Assembly (NCBI GenBank): GCA_000436695.1
Contig: HF992649.1
Coordinates: 1-20,994, forward strand
DNA: 20,994 nt
DNA from: Prevotella sp. CAG:1185
GTDB taxonomy: Bacteria > Bacteroidota > Bacteroidia > Bacteroidales > Bacteroidaceae
Direction: 5' to 3'
Part shown: positions 8,405-16,489 of the stretch, in pieces
Position numbering within the stretch: the stretch's first letter is position 1
How the letters are laid out: each line of letters opens with the position of its first letter
Position numbers and translations under genes: made by a program
Notes under the pieces: generated by a model
What the model saw: the letters and a program-made list of their open reading frames with translations, nothing else
What the model was told of the DNA's origin: nothing
Database searches by the model: none

Positions 8405-9118
8405 ATGGCAAACATCATAGTTAGAAATATTCCGAACGCTATCACATGCTGCAACCTTATTTCGGGCTGCATAGCTACGGCCTACGCCTTTGGCGGACAG
8501 CCTCATATGGCATTGACGTTTATTATAATCGGAGCCGTGTTCGACTTCTTCGACGGCATGAGCGCACGACTGCTAAAGGTTTCATCGCCCATCGGAAAGG
8601 AGCTTGACTCGCTTGCTGACGACATCACGTTCGGCATGGCGCCGGCTACAATGGCATTTTATCAGCTCGGCGTGATGGACTATCCGTCGTTTCTCGAGCC
8701 GCTGCGCACGGTGCTGCCTTTCGTCGCTTTCATCATGGCTGCGTTCTCGGCGCTGCGCCTTGCCAAGTTTAATCTTGACGAACGGCAGACTACATCGTTC
8801 ATAGGCATGCCCACACCTGCCAATGCCCTGTTCTGGGGCTCGCTCATCGTAGGAGCGTCAGATGTGATCGAGTCGTCGCCGTGGATGGTTCCTGCGGTGC
8901 TTCTGCTTATATTCCTTTGCAGCTATGTGCTGGTCAGCGAAATACCTATGTTCGCGCTGAAGTTCAAGCAGTGGGGATGGAAGGGCAACGAGGTTAAATA
9001 CATTTTTCTGATAACTTGCGTGCCCCTGCTCATCATCTTCAACATTTCGGCATTTGCCATCATTATCGCGTGGTATGTGATACTGTCGGTTTATCTTAAT
9101 ATAAAGAACAAAAAATGA
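8405..9118 (+). CDS. pssA: CDP-diacylglycerol--serine O-phosphatidyltransferase
   Basis: This membrane enzyme condenses CDP-diacylglycerol with serine to give phosphatidylserine, the substrate of Psd encoded just upstream. The 237-residue protein has the CDP-alcohol phosphotransferase signature D50-G-x2-A-R-x8-G64-x3-D68-x3-D72, preceded by the usual hydrophobic FDFF. Six or more hydrophobic segments follow, as in the PssA type II family. The last four bases, ATGA, overlap the start of the DUF4834 gene, a sign of translational coupling. The order psd-pssA is common in Bacteroidales. Confidence 0.96.
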   Translation: MANIIVRNIPNAITCCNLISGCIATAYAFGGQPHMALTFIIIGAVFDFFDGMSARLLKVSSPIGKELDSLADDITFGMAPATMAFYQLGVMDYPSFLEPLRTVLPFVAFIMAAFSALRLAKFNLDERQTTSFIGMPTPANALFWGSLIVGASDVIESSPWMVPAVLLLIFLCSYVLVSEIPMFALKFKQWGWKGNEVKYIFLITCVPLLIIFNISAFAIIIAWYVILSVYLNIKNKK

Positions 9119-9396
9119 TTGCAGCTTTATTAAACTTCATATTTCTCATCCTGCTTGCAGTTTTCATTGTCGTAGGCATTGTGGCATATAAAATATACCG
9201 CACAGTGCACAGCGTGAAGAAACAGTTTAACAGTTTCAAGGGCAAAGACAATGACAGGGCCACGGAAAGACAGCAATATAGCCGTACAAGCACTGAAGAA
9301 GAAATAATAATAGACCGGCGTACACCCGACGAGATGAACCGCAAGATCTTCTCGAAGAGCGAGGGCGAATATGTCGACTATGAGGAGGAGAAATAG
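9115..9396 (+). CDS. DUF4834 family small membrane protein
   Basis: This 93-residue protein has one N-terminal hydrophobic helix (about residues 2-28) followed by a charged cytosolic tail rich in E, D, K and R, ending EGEYVDYEEEK. It matches what I recall of DUF4834, a family of unknown function often encoded right after pssA in Bacteroidales. It overlaps pssA by four bases (ATGA), so it is very likely translated with it. A role in membrane lipid metabolism is suggested by position only. The family assignment is from recognition, not a search. Confidence 0.85.
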   Translation: MIAALLNFIFLILLAVFIVVGIVAYKIYRTVHSVKKQFNSFKGKDNDRATERQQYSRTSTEEEIIIDRRTPDEMNRKIFSKSEGEYVDYEEEK

Positions 9397-9479
9397 GCTT
9401 TAAGCAAGCTACGAAAAGCAACAGCCCGCTGAGGGCAATACAACTACAACGATCTACTAACTTAACATTTTACATATAC

Positions 9480-11054
9480 ATGAGAAAAATTTTCTTAATG
9501 GTGTGTGCATGCCTGCTTACGCTCAGCGCAAGCGCCGCCGGAACAGACAAATACAGCAGTCTGTACGACAATCTTCCGTTCAAGATGCAACAGGTTACGG
9601 CACCCGTGTTTCCCGACAATGAGGTTAATCTGAAAGACTTCGGCGCAAAGGGCGACGGCTCTTCGCTGTGTACCGAAGCGTTTGCCAAGGCCATTGAGGC
9701 TCTTGAAAAACAGGGCGGCGGCAAACTTGTAGTACCTCAGGGCGTATGGTTCACAGGACCAATAACACTGAAGAGCAACATCAACCTGCATCTTAACAAG
9801 GGAGCTGTAATATTGTTCTCGCCCGACATCGACCTCTATCCGCTTATCGACGCGTCGTTCGAAGGACTTGACACACGCCGCTGCCAGTCGCCAATATCAG
9901 GGCACAACCTTGTAAACGTGGCTATAACAGGAGCCGGAGTTATTGACGGCAACGGTGAATACTGGCGTCCGGTGAAACGCGAGAAGGTTACCGACAAGCA
10001 ATGGAAAGAGTTTACTTCGCGCGGTGGTGCGTTCAAGAACAAAAAATATTGGTTCCCGTCTGAAGGTGCGCTCAAGGGCGACTCGATGAGCAACATGAAT
10101 GTGCCGAAGGGCAACCTGAGCGATGAAGAGTGGCACAGCATAAGACACTTCTTGCGCCCTGTGATGATAAGTCTCGTAAACTGCAAGAACGTTTGGCTCA
10201 ACGGTGTAATATTCCAGAACTCTCCTTCATGGAACATTCATCCGCTGATGTGCGAGAATGTGCTGATTGAAGATGTACAGGTAAGAAACCCGGCTTTCGC
10301 ACAGAACGGCGACGGACTCGACCTTGAATCATGCAAGAATGCCCTGATTGTAAACTCTACATTCGACGTAGGCGACGACGGCATCTGCATCAAGAGCGGC
10401 AAGGATGCCGACGGACGCAAGCGCGGCATACCGTGCGAGAATGTTCTGATTAACGGCTGCACAGTGTTCAAGGGTCATGGCGGCTTTGTTGTAGGCAGCG
10501 AGATGAGTGGCGGAGTGAAGAACATATATGTTTCTGACTGCCAGTTCCTCGGCACCGACGTGGGTCTGCGCTTCAAGAGTACACGCGGACGCGGCGGCGT
10601 GGTTGAGAACATTTACATCAACAACATCTCGATGTTCGACATTCAGACCGACGCCATAACTTTCGACCTTTACTACGGAGGCAAGTCGGCCGTAGAAGCT
10701 CTTGCCGACGGAGACGAAGCAAAACAGCAGAACGTACAGAAAATTAAGGTTGACGAAACGACACCTTGTTTCCGCGACATCAACATCAAACACATAACAT
10801 GCCGCGGAGCGCGCCGTGCCGCTTACTTCAACGGACTGCCTGAGATGCCTGTTAAAAACATCACGCTGACCGACCTAGAAATTAACAACACCAAGGAGGG
10901 CATTGTAATAAACAACACCGACGGCGTGAAACTGAATGACATCAACGTTGAGTCTAAGGGAAAGAACTTCAACGCCCGCAATTCTGCCAACGTAACAGTA
11001 AACGGGAAAGAATATAAAAAGATTGACAACGAGGGAATAAGCCTCGACCTATAA
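9480..11054 (+). CDS. Glycoside hydrolase family 28 protein (polygalacturonase-like)
   Basis: The 524-residue protein starts with a signal peptide (MRKIFLMVCACLLTLSASAAG), so it is exported, probably to the periplasm. The beta-helix carries the GH28 catalytic set: NGDGLD at 276-281 (Asp278, in place of the usual NTD), GDDG at 298-301 (Asp299 and Asp300), GHGG at 332-335 (His333) and RFK at 364-366 (usually RIK). N-terminal text such as NLKDFGAKGDG is the standard family opening. GH28 enzymes hydrolyse galacturonic acid linkages in pectin or rhamnogalacturonan; whether this one acts endo or exo cannot be told. No SusC/SusD pair or other pectin gene is nearby. No consensus promoter is visible in the 83 bases upstream. 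A strong shared terminator follows at 11113-11182. Confidence 0.92.
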   Translation: MRKIFLMVCACLLTLSASAAGTDKYSSLYDNLPFKMQQVTAPVFPDNEVNLKDFGAKGDGSSLCTEAFAKAIEALEKQGGGKLVVPQGVWFTGPITLKSNINLHLNKGAVILFSPDIDLYPLIDASFEGLDTRRCQSPISGHNLVNVAITGAGVIDGNGEYWRPVKREKVTDKQWKEFTSRGGAFKNKKYWFPSEGALKGDSMSNMNVPKGNLSDEEWHSIRHFLRPVMISLVNCKNVWLNGVIFQNSPSWNIHPLMCENVLIEDVQVRNPAFAQNGDGLDLESCKNALIVNSTFDVGDDGICIKSGKDADGRKRGIPCENVLINGCTVFKGHGGFVVGSEMSGGVKNIYVSDCQFLGTDVGLRFKSTRGRGGVVENIYINNISMFDIQTDAITFDLYYGGKSAVEALADGDEAKQQNVQKIKVDETTPCFRDINIKHITCRGARRAAYFNGLPEMPVKNITLTDLEINNTKEGIVINNTDGVKLNDINVESKGKNFNARNSANVTVNGKEYKKIDNEGISLDL

Positions 11055-11112
11055 GCTTTATAATGCACGAAATAAAGTATCGCAATAAATAGAATAAAGT
11101 ATCTTAATACAC

Positions 11113-11182
11113 AAAAAATAAAGAAGCCGTTGCTCAAAGCATAGATATTTATGCGTAAAGAGCAACGGTTTCTTTATTTTTT
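11113..11182. terminator. Bidirectional terminator between the GH28 gene and pyrH
   Basis: Arms of 23 bases (11113-11135 and 11160-11182) pair with a single G-T. Each arm ends in an A/T run, giving U tracts on either transcript. The 24-base loop holds a small inner hairpin (GCATA/TATGC). The genes converge here: GH28 ends at 11054 and pyrH at 11284. Confidence 0.9.
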
Positions 11183-11283
11183 TACGTTTATGCGCCATTA
11201 AGAATATAACGCTGGCGGCAGTCTTTTACTACATGATGTATGACAAAGACGGCAGCGCAAAATGATGACGCACGTATAAATTA

Positions 11284-11994
11284 TCAGTTGTGAACCAGCG
11301 TACCTATCTCCTCGCCGTTCATAACCTTCTTCAGGTTACCTACAACATCCATGTTGAAGACATAGATAGGCAGATTGTTTTCCTTACACATTGTTGTTGC
11401 GGTAAGGTCCATAACTTTCAGTCCGCGTGTGTAAATCTCGTCATAAGTAATGTCCTTAAACTTCACTGCAGTAGGATCTTTCTCCGGGTCTGCTGTATAT
11501 ATGCCGTCAACACGTGTGCCTTTAAGCATAACGTCGGCTTCAATCTCAATACCGCGGAGCGACGAACCTGTGTCGGTTGTGAAATAAGGAGAGCCTGTTC
11601 CGGCTGAGAATATGCACACATATCCTGCCTCCATAGCCTCAATAGCCTTCCATTTGCTGTAGAACTCGCCTATAGGCTCCATGCGTATTGCAGTCATCAC
11701 CTTTGTCTTAACGCCTACAGCACCGAGAGCAGAGCTGAGTGCGAGCGAGTTGATAACCGTTGCGCACATACCCATCTGGTCGCCCTTAACGCGGTCGAAG
11801 CCCTTGCCGGCACCGCTGAGTCCGCGGAAGATGTTGCCGCCGCCGATAACGATACCTATCTGCACGCCCATCTCGTGCACTTCCTTTATTTGTCGTGCAT
11901 AGTCGCCGAGACGTTCCGGGTCGATACCAAAGTTCTGTTTTCCCATCAGGCTTTCGCCACTAAGTTTCAATAAAATTCTTTTGTACTTTGCCAT
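11284..11994 (-). CDS. pyrH: UMP kinase
   Basis: This bacterial UMP kinase (amino acid kinase fold, hexameric) phosphorylates UMP to UDP with ATP in pyrimidine synthesis. The 236-residue length is standard. Motifs are the N-terminal LKLSGESLMG, the glycine-rich GIVIGGGNIFRG, DQMGMCATVINSLAL for UMP binding, and GTGSPYFTTDT. It is the last gene on the minus strand after yraN and birA, separated from birA by 230 bases holding a large inverted repeat. I find no TAnnTTTG box directly upstream, so it may depend on read-through from birA or on a promoter of another type. Confidence 0.96.
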   Translation of the reverse strand: MAKYKRILLKLSGESLMGKQNFGIDPERLGDYARQIKEVHEMGVQIGIVIGGGNIFRGLSGAGKGFDRVKGDQMGMCATVINSLALSSALGAVGVKTKVMTAIRMEPIGEFYSKWKAIEAMEAGYVCIFSAGTGSPYFTTDTGSSLRGIEIEADVMLKGTRVDGIYTADPEKDPTAVKFKDITYDEIYTRGLKVMDLTATTMCKENNLPIYVFNMDVVGNLKKVMNGEEIGTLVHN

Positions 11995-12013
11995 AATTAT
12001 TTAATCGTTTAGG

Positions 12014-12218
12014 AGTTAAAGTAGTTAGAAGTAGTTAAAGGAGTTAAAGTCATATGCTTTATTGCTCTGTATCCGCTCTTAATTATTTGCAGCTTTAAAT
12101 ACTTGCATTGGTAAATATTGGTGCAACTTTTAAAATTATATTTACTGCTTTATTAGTAATTCTTTATCAACAAGGCATATGACTTTAACTCCTTTAACTA
12201 CTTCTAACTACTTTAACT
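12014..12218. repeat. MITE-like element: 44-bp perfect inverted repeat with 117-base core
   Basis: Arms at 12014-12057 and 12175-12218 are exact reverse complements over 44 bases, with partial pairing continuing for about 7 more bases inward. Each arm is built of near-identical short units (GAGTTAAAG, TAGTTAGAAG, TAGTTAAAG, GAGTTAAAG) and then TCATATGC. The core is AT-rich and codes for nothing evident. The right arm ends 6 bases from the birA stop, and the left arm lies 19 bases from the pyrH start. As RNA, either strand would form a very stable stem. No target duplication was seen. Confidence 0.85.
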
Positions 12219-12224
12219 ACTTCA

Positions 12225-12959
12225 TTATAAAACATATTTCACCTCCTTAAACGCATATCGGCTCAGGCTTCCGTCATCGCGCCGAAGAACAAGATGACCG
12301 TCTGGCTCAACACATTCAAGCTCCGCCATGAAGTCGCCGCAGGCATCACTGTAGGCATGACGGCCGCTACGACGGTAAAGAGCAGAAGAATAAAGCGACG
12401 CAATCTCGTCATAACGGCCTTCATTGACCATACTGAGATAAATCTCGAAACGGCGGAGCAGAACGTCGAGCACCTTGTCGGCATCTACATCATGTCCCAA
12501 TATCTGAGCCAACGAAACGGGATTGGGAGCGTCGCCAACAAACTTACGCTGGTTAATATTTATTCCGGTGCCGAGAATACAACTGCCGACATGGCTTCCA
12601 CTGATTGTACATTCAGAGAGAGTGCCGCTGATTTTTTTGTCGCGCCAGTAAATATCGTTAGGCCATTTTATCGTTACGTCGTCTACATATTCGGCAACGG
12701 CATCACGTATGGCAAGCGACTCAGCCTCGAGCATGACATACTGACGAACAACAGGCACACCGACAGGATAAACCTTAATGCTGAACGTCAGGTTCTTGCC
12801 GCGCTCACTCTCCCACTTGTTTTCGCCCTGGCCGCGCCCTGCCGACTGAAAAGCGGCAACGCCGACAGTCATAATCAAGCCTTCCTCGCCTGAGTATTCA
12901 CGCATCAAGTCGTTAGTGGAGCTGGTCTCGTCAACCTTTATTATCTTTATATCTTCCAT
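12225..12959 (-). CDS. birA: Biotin--[acetyl-CoA-carboxylase] ligase, monofunctional
   Basis: This enzyme activates biotin with ATP and attaches it to biotin carboxyl carrier proteins. The 244-residue protein lacks the N-terminal helix-turn-helix of E. coli BirA, so it is a ligase without the repressor role. Motifs seen are DETSSTNDL near the start, AGRGQG at 40-45 (biotinyl-AMP loop), K98-WPND and K109-ISG. A farther in-frame ATG at 13010 would overlap yraN; I prefer 12959, where the protein starts MEDIKIIKVDETSSTND and the yraN stop lies only 4 bases upstream. The short gap points to cotranscription with yraN. Confidence 0.93.
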   Translation of the reverse strand: MEDIKIIKVDETSSTNDLMREYSGEEGLIMTVGVAAFQSAGRGQGENKWESERGKNLTFSIKVYPVGVPVVRQYVMLEAESLAIRDAVAEYVDDVTIKWPNDIYWRDKKISGTLSECTISGSHVGSCILGTGININQRKFVGDAPNPVSLAQILGHDVDADKVLDVLLRRFEIYLSMVNEGRYDEIASLYSSALYRRSGRHAYSDACGDFMAELECVEPDGHLVLRRDDGSLSRYAFKEVKYVL

Positions 12960-12963
12960 TGTT

Positions 12964-13332
12964 TCAATAAGCCATGGGCAGAAAAGCATCCTCAATATGA
13001 TTAATCTCACAAGGTCCGCCGGGCGTTCCTGTAACCGACACTATGTCGAAGCGCACAGGCATCTCGATATTGTTGGACCTGACAAACTTTGCCGCAGCCA
13101 GACTAAGGTTGCGTATCTTGCGCGCGTCTACTGCCTGTTCGGGCGCCATAAAGTCGGCATTTCGCCTGGTCTTTACTTCGACAATCACCAGATTGTCGGC
13201 GTCGATTGCCACTATGTCAAGGTCGCGGTGGCCGTCGCGCCAGTCTCGCCATATTATCCTGAAGCCATGCTGCTCAAGATATTCGGCGGCCTTCTGCTCG
13301 CCCCAACGCCCTATATTGTTATGCTCTGCCAT
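12964..13332 (-). CDS. yraN: YraN / UPF0102 family nuclease-like protein
   Basis: The 122-residue protein belongs to the UPF0102 (YraN) family, which has a PD-(D/E)xK nuclease fold and no settled function. Visible motifs are GRWGEQKAAEYL near the N-terminus and D39 of HRDLDIVA with E52-V-K54 of VIVEVKTR, the probable active site. An upstream ATG at 13359 would add nine residues; the start at 13332 (MAEHNNIGRWGE) fits the family better. It is first in the minus-strand group with birA and starts about 76 bases after a consensus promoter. Confidence 0.92.
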   Translation of the reverse strand: MAEHNNIGRWGEQKAAEYLEQHGFRIIWRDWRDGHRDLDIVAIDADNLVIVEVKTRRNADFMAPEQAVDARKIRNLSLAAAKFVRSNNIEMPVRFDIVSVTGTPGGPCEINHIEDAFLPMAY

Positions 13333-13408
13333 GAGTTTTTCATGTTGTTTAAATAACACAAACCAGCCTCAACGCTCCGTCATGCAAGACGGCACTGCGG
13401 CTGTAATG

Positions 13409-13439
13409 CAAAAATACAACTTTTCTGCTATACATCAAA
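13409..13439 (-). promoter_or_regulatory. Promoter of yraN-birA
   Basis: On the minus strand TTTG (13439-13436), exactly 19 bases, then TATTTTTG (13416-13409) match the Bacteroidetes consensus. The -7 box lies in one arm of a 13-bp inverted repeat whose other arm holds the -7 box of tadA. Confidence 0.75.
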
Positions 13440-13460
13440 GGCTGTTATTGCGAAATGTTG

Positions 13461-13468
13461 TATTTTTG
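13461..13468 (+). promoter_or_regulatory. Probable -7 box of tadA
   Basis: TATTTTTG matches TAnnTTTG and lies 15 bases before the tadA start. No TTTG is present at the proper -33 distance, so the promoter is weaker by sequence than the divergent one. Confidence 0.5.
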
Positions 13469-13483
13469 CACAAAAACAAAGAT

Positions 13484-13969
13484 ATGACAAACAACGGCAT
13501 AAATAACAACGAAGAAGGCAAACGAGACTCACAACAGAAGAAGGACGAACAGTTTATGCGTAAGGCTCTTGCAGAAGCAGAGGCTGCAAAGGAGGCAGGA
13601 GAAATACCAATAGGAGCTGTTATTGTGTGTAAAGACCGCATAATATCACGTGCCCACAACCTGACAGAAACGCTGTGCGACGTAACTGCCCACGCCGAAA
13701 TGCAGGCCATAACAGCCGCCGAAAACTTTATGGGCGGCAAGTATCTCACCGACTGCACGCTGTATGTAACCGTTGAACCGTGCCCTATGTGCGCAGGAGC
13801 CATCGGCTGGGCGCAGATAAAGCGCATAGTGTACGGAGCGCCTGACGACAAGCGCGGATTTCACATCTATGCTCCAAAGGCCATTCATCCAAAGGCTGAA
13901 GTTAAGGCAGGAGTGCTTGAAGATGAATGCAGAACAATGATGCAGGAGTTTTTTAAGGGGAAGAGATAA
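13484..13969 (+). CDS. tadA: tRNA-specific adenosine deaminase
   Basis: TadA deaminates A34 to inosine in tRNA-Arg(ACG), widening decoding. The 161-residue protein has the zinc deaminase motifs H70-A-E72 (zinc ligand and catalytic glutamate) and P99-C-P-M-C103 in EPCPMCAGAIGWAQI. The frame is open far upstream, across yraN, but the -7 box at 13461-13468 and the family's length argue for the ATG at 13484. An internal ATG at 13556 (MRKALAEAE) begins the conserved domain and is an alternative; the first 24 residues are a charged, N- and Q-rich extension. A guanine deaminase-like paralogue is possible but less likely given the motifs. Confidence 0.93.
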   Translation: MTNNGINNNEEGKRDSQQKKDEQFMRKALAEAEAAKEAGEIPIGAVIVCKDRIISRAHNLTETLCDVTAHAEMQAITAAENFMGGKYLTDCTLYVTVEPCPMCAGAIGWAQIKRIVYGAPDDKRGFHIYAPKAIHPKAEVKAGVLEDECRTMMQEFFKGKR

Positions 13970-14049
13970 ACGCAAGCATCTTATCATACATAATTAACGC
14001 TTATCCTCTCAGCGCTTTATCACGGATAAAGACGAAAGCGCCATATACA

Positions 14050-14103
14050 ATAAACGCAAAGAATGTGCAGTCAAAAGGCTGTCAACACATTCTTTGCGTT
14101 TAT
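14050..14103. terminator. Terminator-like hairpin between tadA and the receptor gene
   Basis: Arms of 18 bases (14050-14067 and 14086-14103) pair perfectly around an 18-base loop between convergent genes. The T tract is short on both sides, so termination is inferred. A second small hairpin (14015-14021 with 14025-14031, loop ACG) precedes it. Confidence 0.65.
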
Positions 14104-14161
14104 ACCAAGGCTGTCATGTTGCCGTTTATTATAAGCTTTACCTGACTTAATCCTAACAGAA

Positions 14162-16489
14162 TTACAATGTAGGCGTCTCCCTATACATTCCGGACGAAGT
14201 AGGCAGATTGACTTTCTTTATCTTAGCGCCAAGACTAAAATTCCATGTCGCCGTAAGCATCAGGCGCGTTCTTGAGTGCAGCGTAAGGCGCGTAACCTCC
14301 CATCCGTCACCATACATTTTCATCTTATTCCTGTTATAGAACACGTTACTCCATACAAAGTTAAGCGACAACTTGTCTTTCAGCAGCGAAGCATAGGCAC
14401 CGAAGTTTATTTTATATGTTGCGTTGTTCTCATAGCTCAGCGTTTCGGTCTTGCTCGTAGCACTCATTGCCATGGTAAGTCCAATACCCTTGTATATCGT
14501 GAAATCATTGTCTGTACGGAACGAGATGTTGGCGTTGCTCACCTTTCGTCCAGGCATTTTCTCCTCCATGTACACAGCTCCGAGAGTATTGCGGCTGTAC
14601 CAGAAACTGAAAAGACGGCCAGAATATGTAAGTCTTAGCGTATGATTCATACTGGTACCCGCATTCTCAGGACGCGTAAAATATACGCCCGGGCGACTTC
14701 CGTCAGGCTGCATCAGCACCTTAACCAAGTCGTTGCCGAAATCCATACAATAATCTGCCGACCAAGACTTGTTCAGCGAGAAATATACCTGCATTTGGTT
14801 ATATGTCTGCATCTTCAGCGACGGATTACCCACGCTGTAAAGTTGGCTGTTCTGCCATACCACCTCCGGCGAACGGTAATAATAATTTGGATAAGAGTAA
14901 TAGCGGAAATAGCCTATATTGAGGAAGCGCCCTTTATCCTGATTAATGTTCCACTGAAATACAAAAGTAGGAAACAGACCTCTCTCTATATTGGTGACAT
15001 TGTTTTCAGAAGAAAGATAGTCCTTATATATCTGTTCGCCCCACATATAGTTTAACTCTGCCCTCATATACAGCTTGCCTATCGTGATGCCATAGCTTGC
15101 CCACGCAGCGCAGTCGTGTCCTTTATTGACAAAGCGCATGTCAGAAACATAGTCCAAAGTCTCAGTACCCTGACTCTGATGCCGGTCTATAAGATAATAA
15201 TAATTTAATCCGGCAGAAAGCGTTGACATTTTAGTCAAGTCAACCGAAACATAAGGTTCAACCGAAACGCCGTCAAGATTATACTTGCGATGTGCCATGT
15301 CGGACGTGATGTCTACCGCATAACGGTTGTCGGTATTTTCGAAGCTCTTGTTATATTCGGTCTTAAGAACGAAATAGTTTTTTCCATCAGCAGACAGCCC
15401 CTTAACAAACTTCAGTCCGGCGTTATAATTTCTATTATTGTCATTGGTGCTCATCTTCGTTTCCGAATCGCTGCTGACACTGGTCTGACGGCTGTCGCCT
15501 CTGCCAATGCCAACGCCGCCGTAAACGTCGATGCGGTCAAACTTGTTGAACGAGTATCTGAACGAAAGATTTTCATCAAGCGACCTGCCGTAGCTGAAAC
15601 CCTTTATGTGTGTTTCGTTCTTCACGCCTTCATCTACGCTTGTCTCTGAATATTCCTGTCTGTAACGCTCATACGGACGCGAGTCAAAGAAGTTTCCGAT
15701 GCTTATCTTTCCTTTAGAGTAAAGAAGATTAAATCCCGGAGAGAACCTTACCGGCGAATAATAGTCGGCCTCGCCATACATCGACACCGAACCGAGCAGT
15801 CCGCCATCACTGCGCAGATGCACTTTTACTATGCCTCCCCTGGCATTTATTCCGTAAGACGCGTCGGCATGAGGTATTATCTCAATGCGGTCGATCATTG
15901 ACGGATCTATAGACTTTAACTGCTCGAAGCTCACTTTACGGTCGTCTACATATATAAGGGTGTTTTCTCTGCCGCGCACACTTATACTGTTGTCTGCAAC
16001 GTCGAGGTCACGCAGATAACGCATAAAGTCCACAAGAGTCTTGCCCTTGGCCATAGGATTGCCCTTCACCTGAACAACCACATCGCCCGTAGGTTTCACT
16101 TTAGAGTATTCGGCCATAACCGTCACACCGTCAAGCATGTTTTTGTCTTCGTTCAGTTTGATTATGCCCATATCAGTATCTCCACCGACATTTACGCGTG
16201 CTACATAATTCTCATACCCTACACAGGTAACTTTCACGCGATAGCTGCCGGCGGCCACACCGCCTATACTGAATGCTCCGGCCTCGTCGGCCACTCCACG
16301 ATACACCGACACGCTGTCGGTATTGTTATACAATTTCACTGTGGCATATCCAATGCCAGATTTGCCGTCTCTCTCACAAGCACGGCCTTTTAAATTAAAC
16401 CCGCTGTTCTGTGCATAAACACTACAGAAAGTCTGCATAAAAACGAATAGCGCAAACAGCAGCTTACTCTTAATAATATTGCCATTCAT
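14162..16489 (-). CDS. Outer-membrane beta-barrel receptor, TonB-dependent receptor-like
   Basis: The 775-residue protein starts with a signal peptide ending near SVYA/Q27. A CarboxypepD_reg-like beta-sandwich follows (about 30-115; AGAFSIGGVAAGSYRVKVTCVGY), then a plug-like segment (about 120-225) with VRGRENTLIYVDDRKV and IDRIEIIPHADASYG. The rest is a beta-barrel rich in aromatic, alternating strands. This layout suits the outer membrane beta-barrel protein family (OMP_b-brl_3) common in Bacteroidetes. No SusD partner is encoded next to it, so its substrate is unknown. The DUF-level barrel type often accompanies signalling or peptide uptake, but nothing here decides that. The upstream 400 bases are gene-free. 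Confidence 0.9.
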   Translation of the reverse strand: MNGNIIKSKLLFALFVFMQTFCSVYAQNSGFNLKGRACERDGKSGIGYATVKLYNNTDSVSVYRGVADEAGAFSIGGVAAGSYRVKVTCVGYENYVARVNVGGDTDMGIIKLNEDKNMLDGVTVMAEYSKVKPTGDVVVQVKGNPMAKGKTLVDFMRYLRDLDVADNSISVRGRENTLIYVDDRKVSFEQLKSIDPSMIDRIEIIPHADASYGINARGGIVKVHLRSDGGLLGSVSMYGEADYYSPVRFSPGFNLLYSKGKISIGNFFDSRPYERYRQEYSETSVDEGVKNETHIKGFSYGRSLDENLSFRYSFNKFDRIDVYGGVGIGRGDSRQTSVSSDSETKMSTNDNNRNYNAGLKFVKGLSADGKNYFVLKTEYNKSFENTDNRYAVDITSDMAHRKYNLDGVSVEPYVSVDLTKMSTLSAGLNYYYLIDRHQSQGTETLDYVSDMRFVNKGHDCAAWASYGITIGKLYMRAELNYMWGEQIYKDYLSSENNVTNIERGLFPTFVFQWNINQDKGRFLNIGYFRYYSYPNYYYRSPEVVWQNSQLYSVGNPSLKMQTYNQMQVYFSLNKSWSADYCMDFGNDLVKVLMQPDGSRPGVYFTRPENAGTSMNHTLRLTYSGRLFSFWYSRNTLGAVYMEEKMPGRKVSNANISFRTDNDFTIYKGIGLTMAMSATSKTETLSYENNATYKINFGAYASLLKDKLSLNFVWSNVFYNRNKMKMYGDGWEVTRLTLHSRTRLMLTATWNFSLGAKIKKVNLPTSSGMYRETPTL

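Larger units (their letters stand above)
13408..13469. repeat. 13-bp inverted repeat joining two divergent -7 boxes
   Basis: GCAAAAATACAAC (13408-13420) and GTTGTATTTTTGC (13457-13469) are perfect reverse complements separated by 36 bases, in the yraN/tadA divergent region. Confidence 0.75.

Noticed and set aside
12294..12893. A 199-codon plus-strand frame antisense to birA
   Set aside because: It is a shadow of birA with no domain.
13043..13483. An N-terminal extension of tadA reaching across yraN
   Set aside because: It is antisense to yraN and lies upstream of the tadA -7 box; the deaminase family has no such domain.
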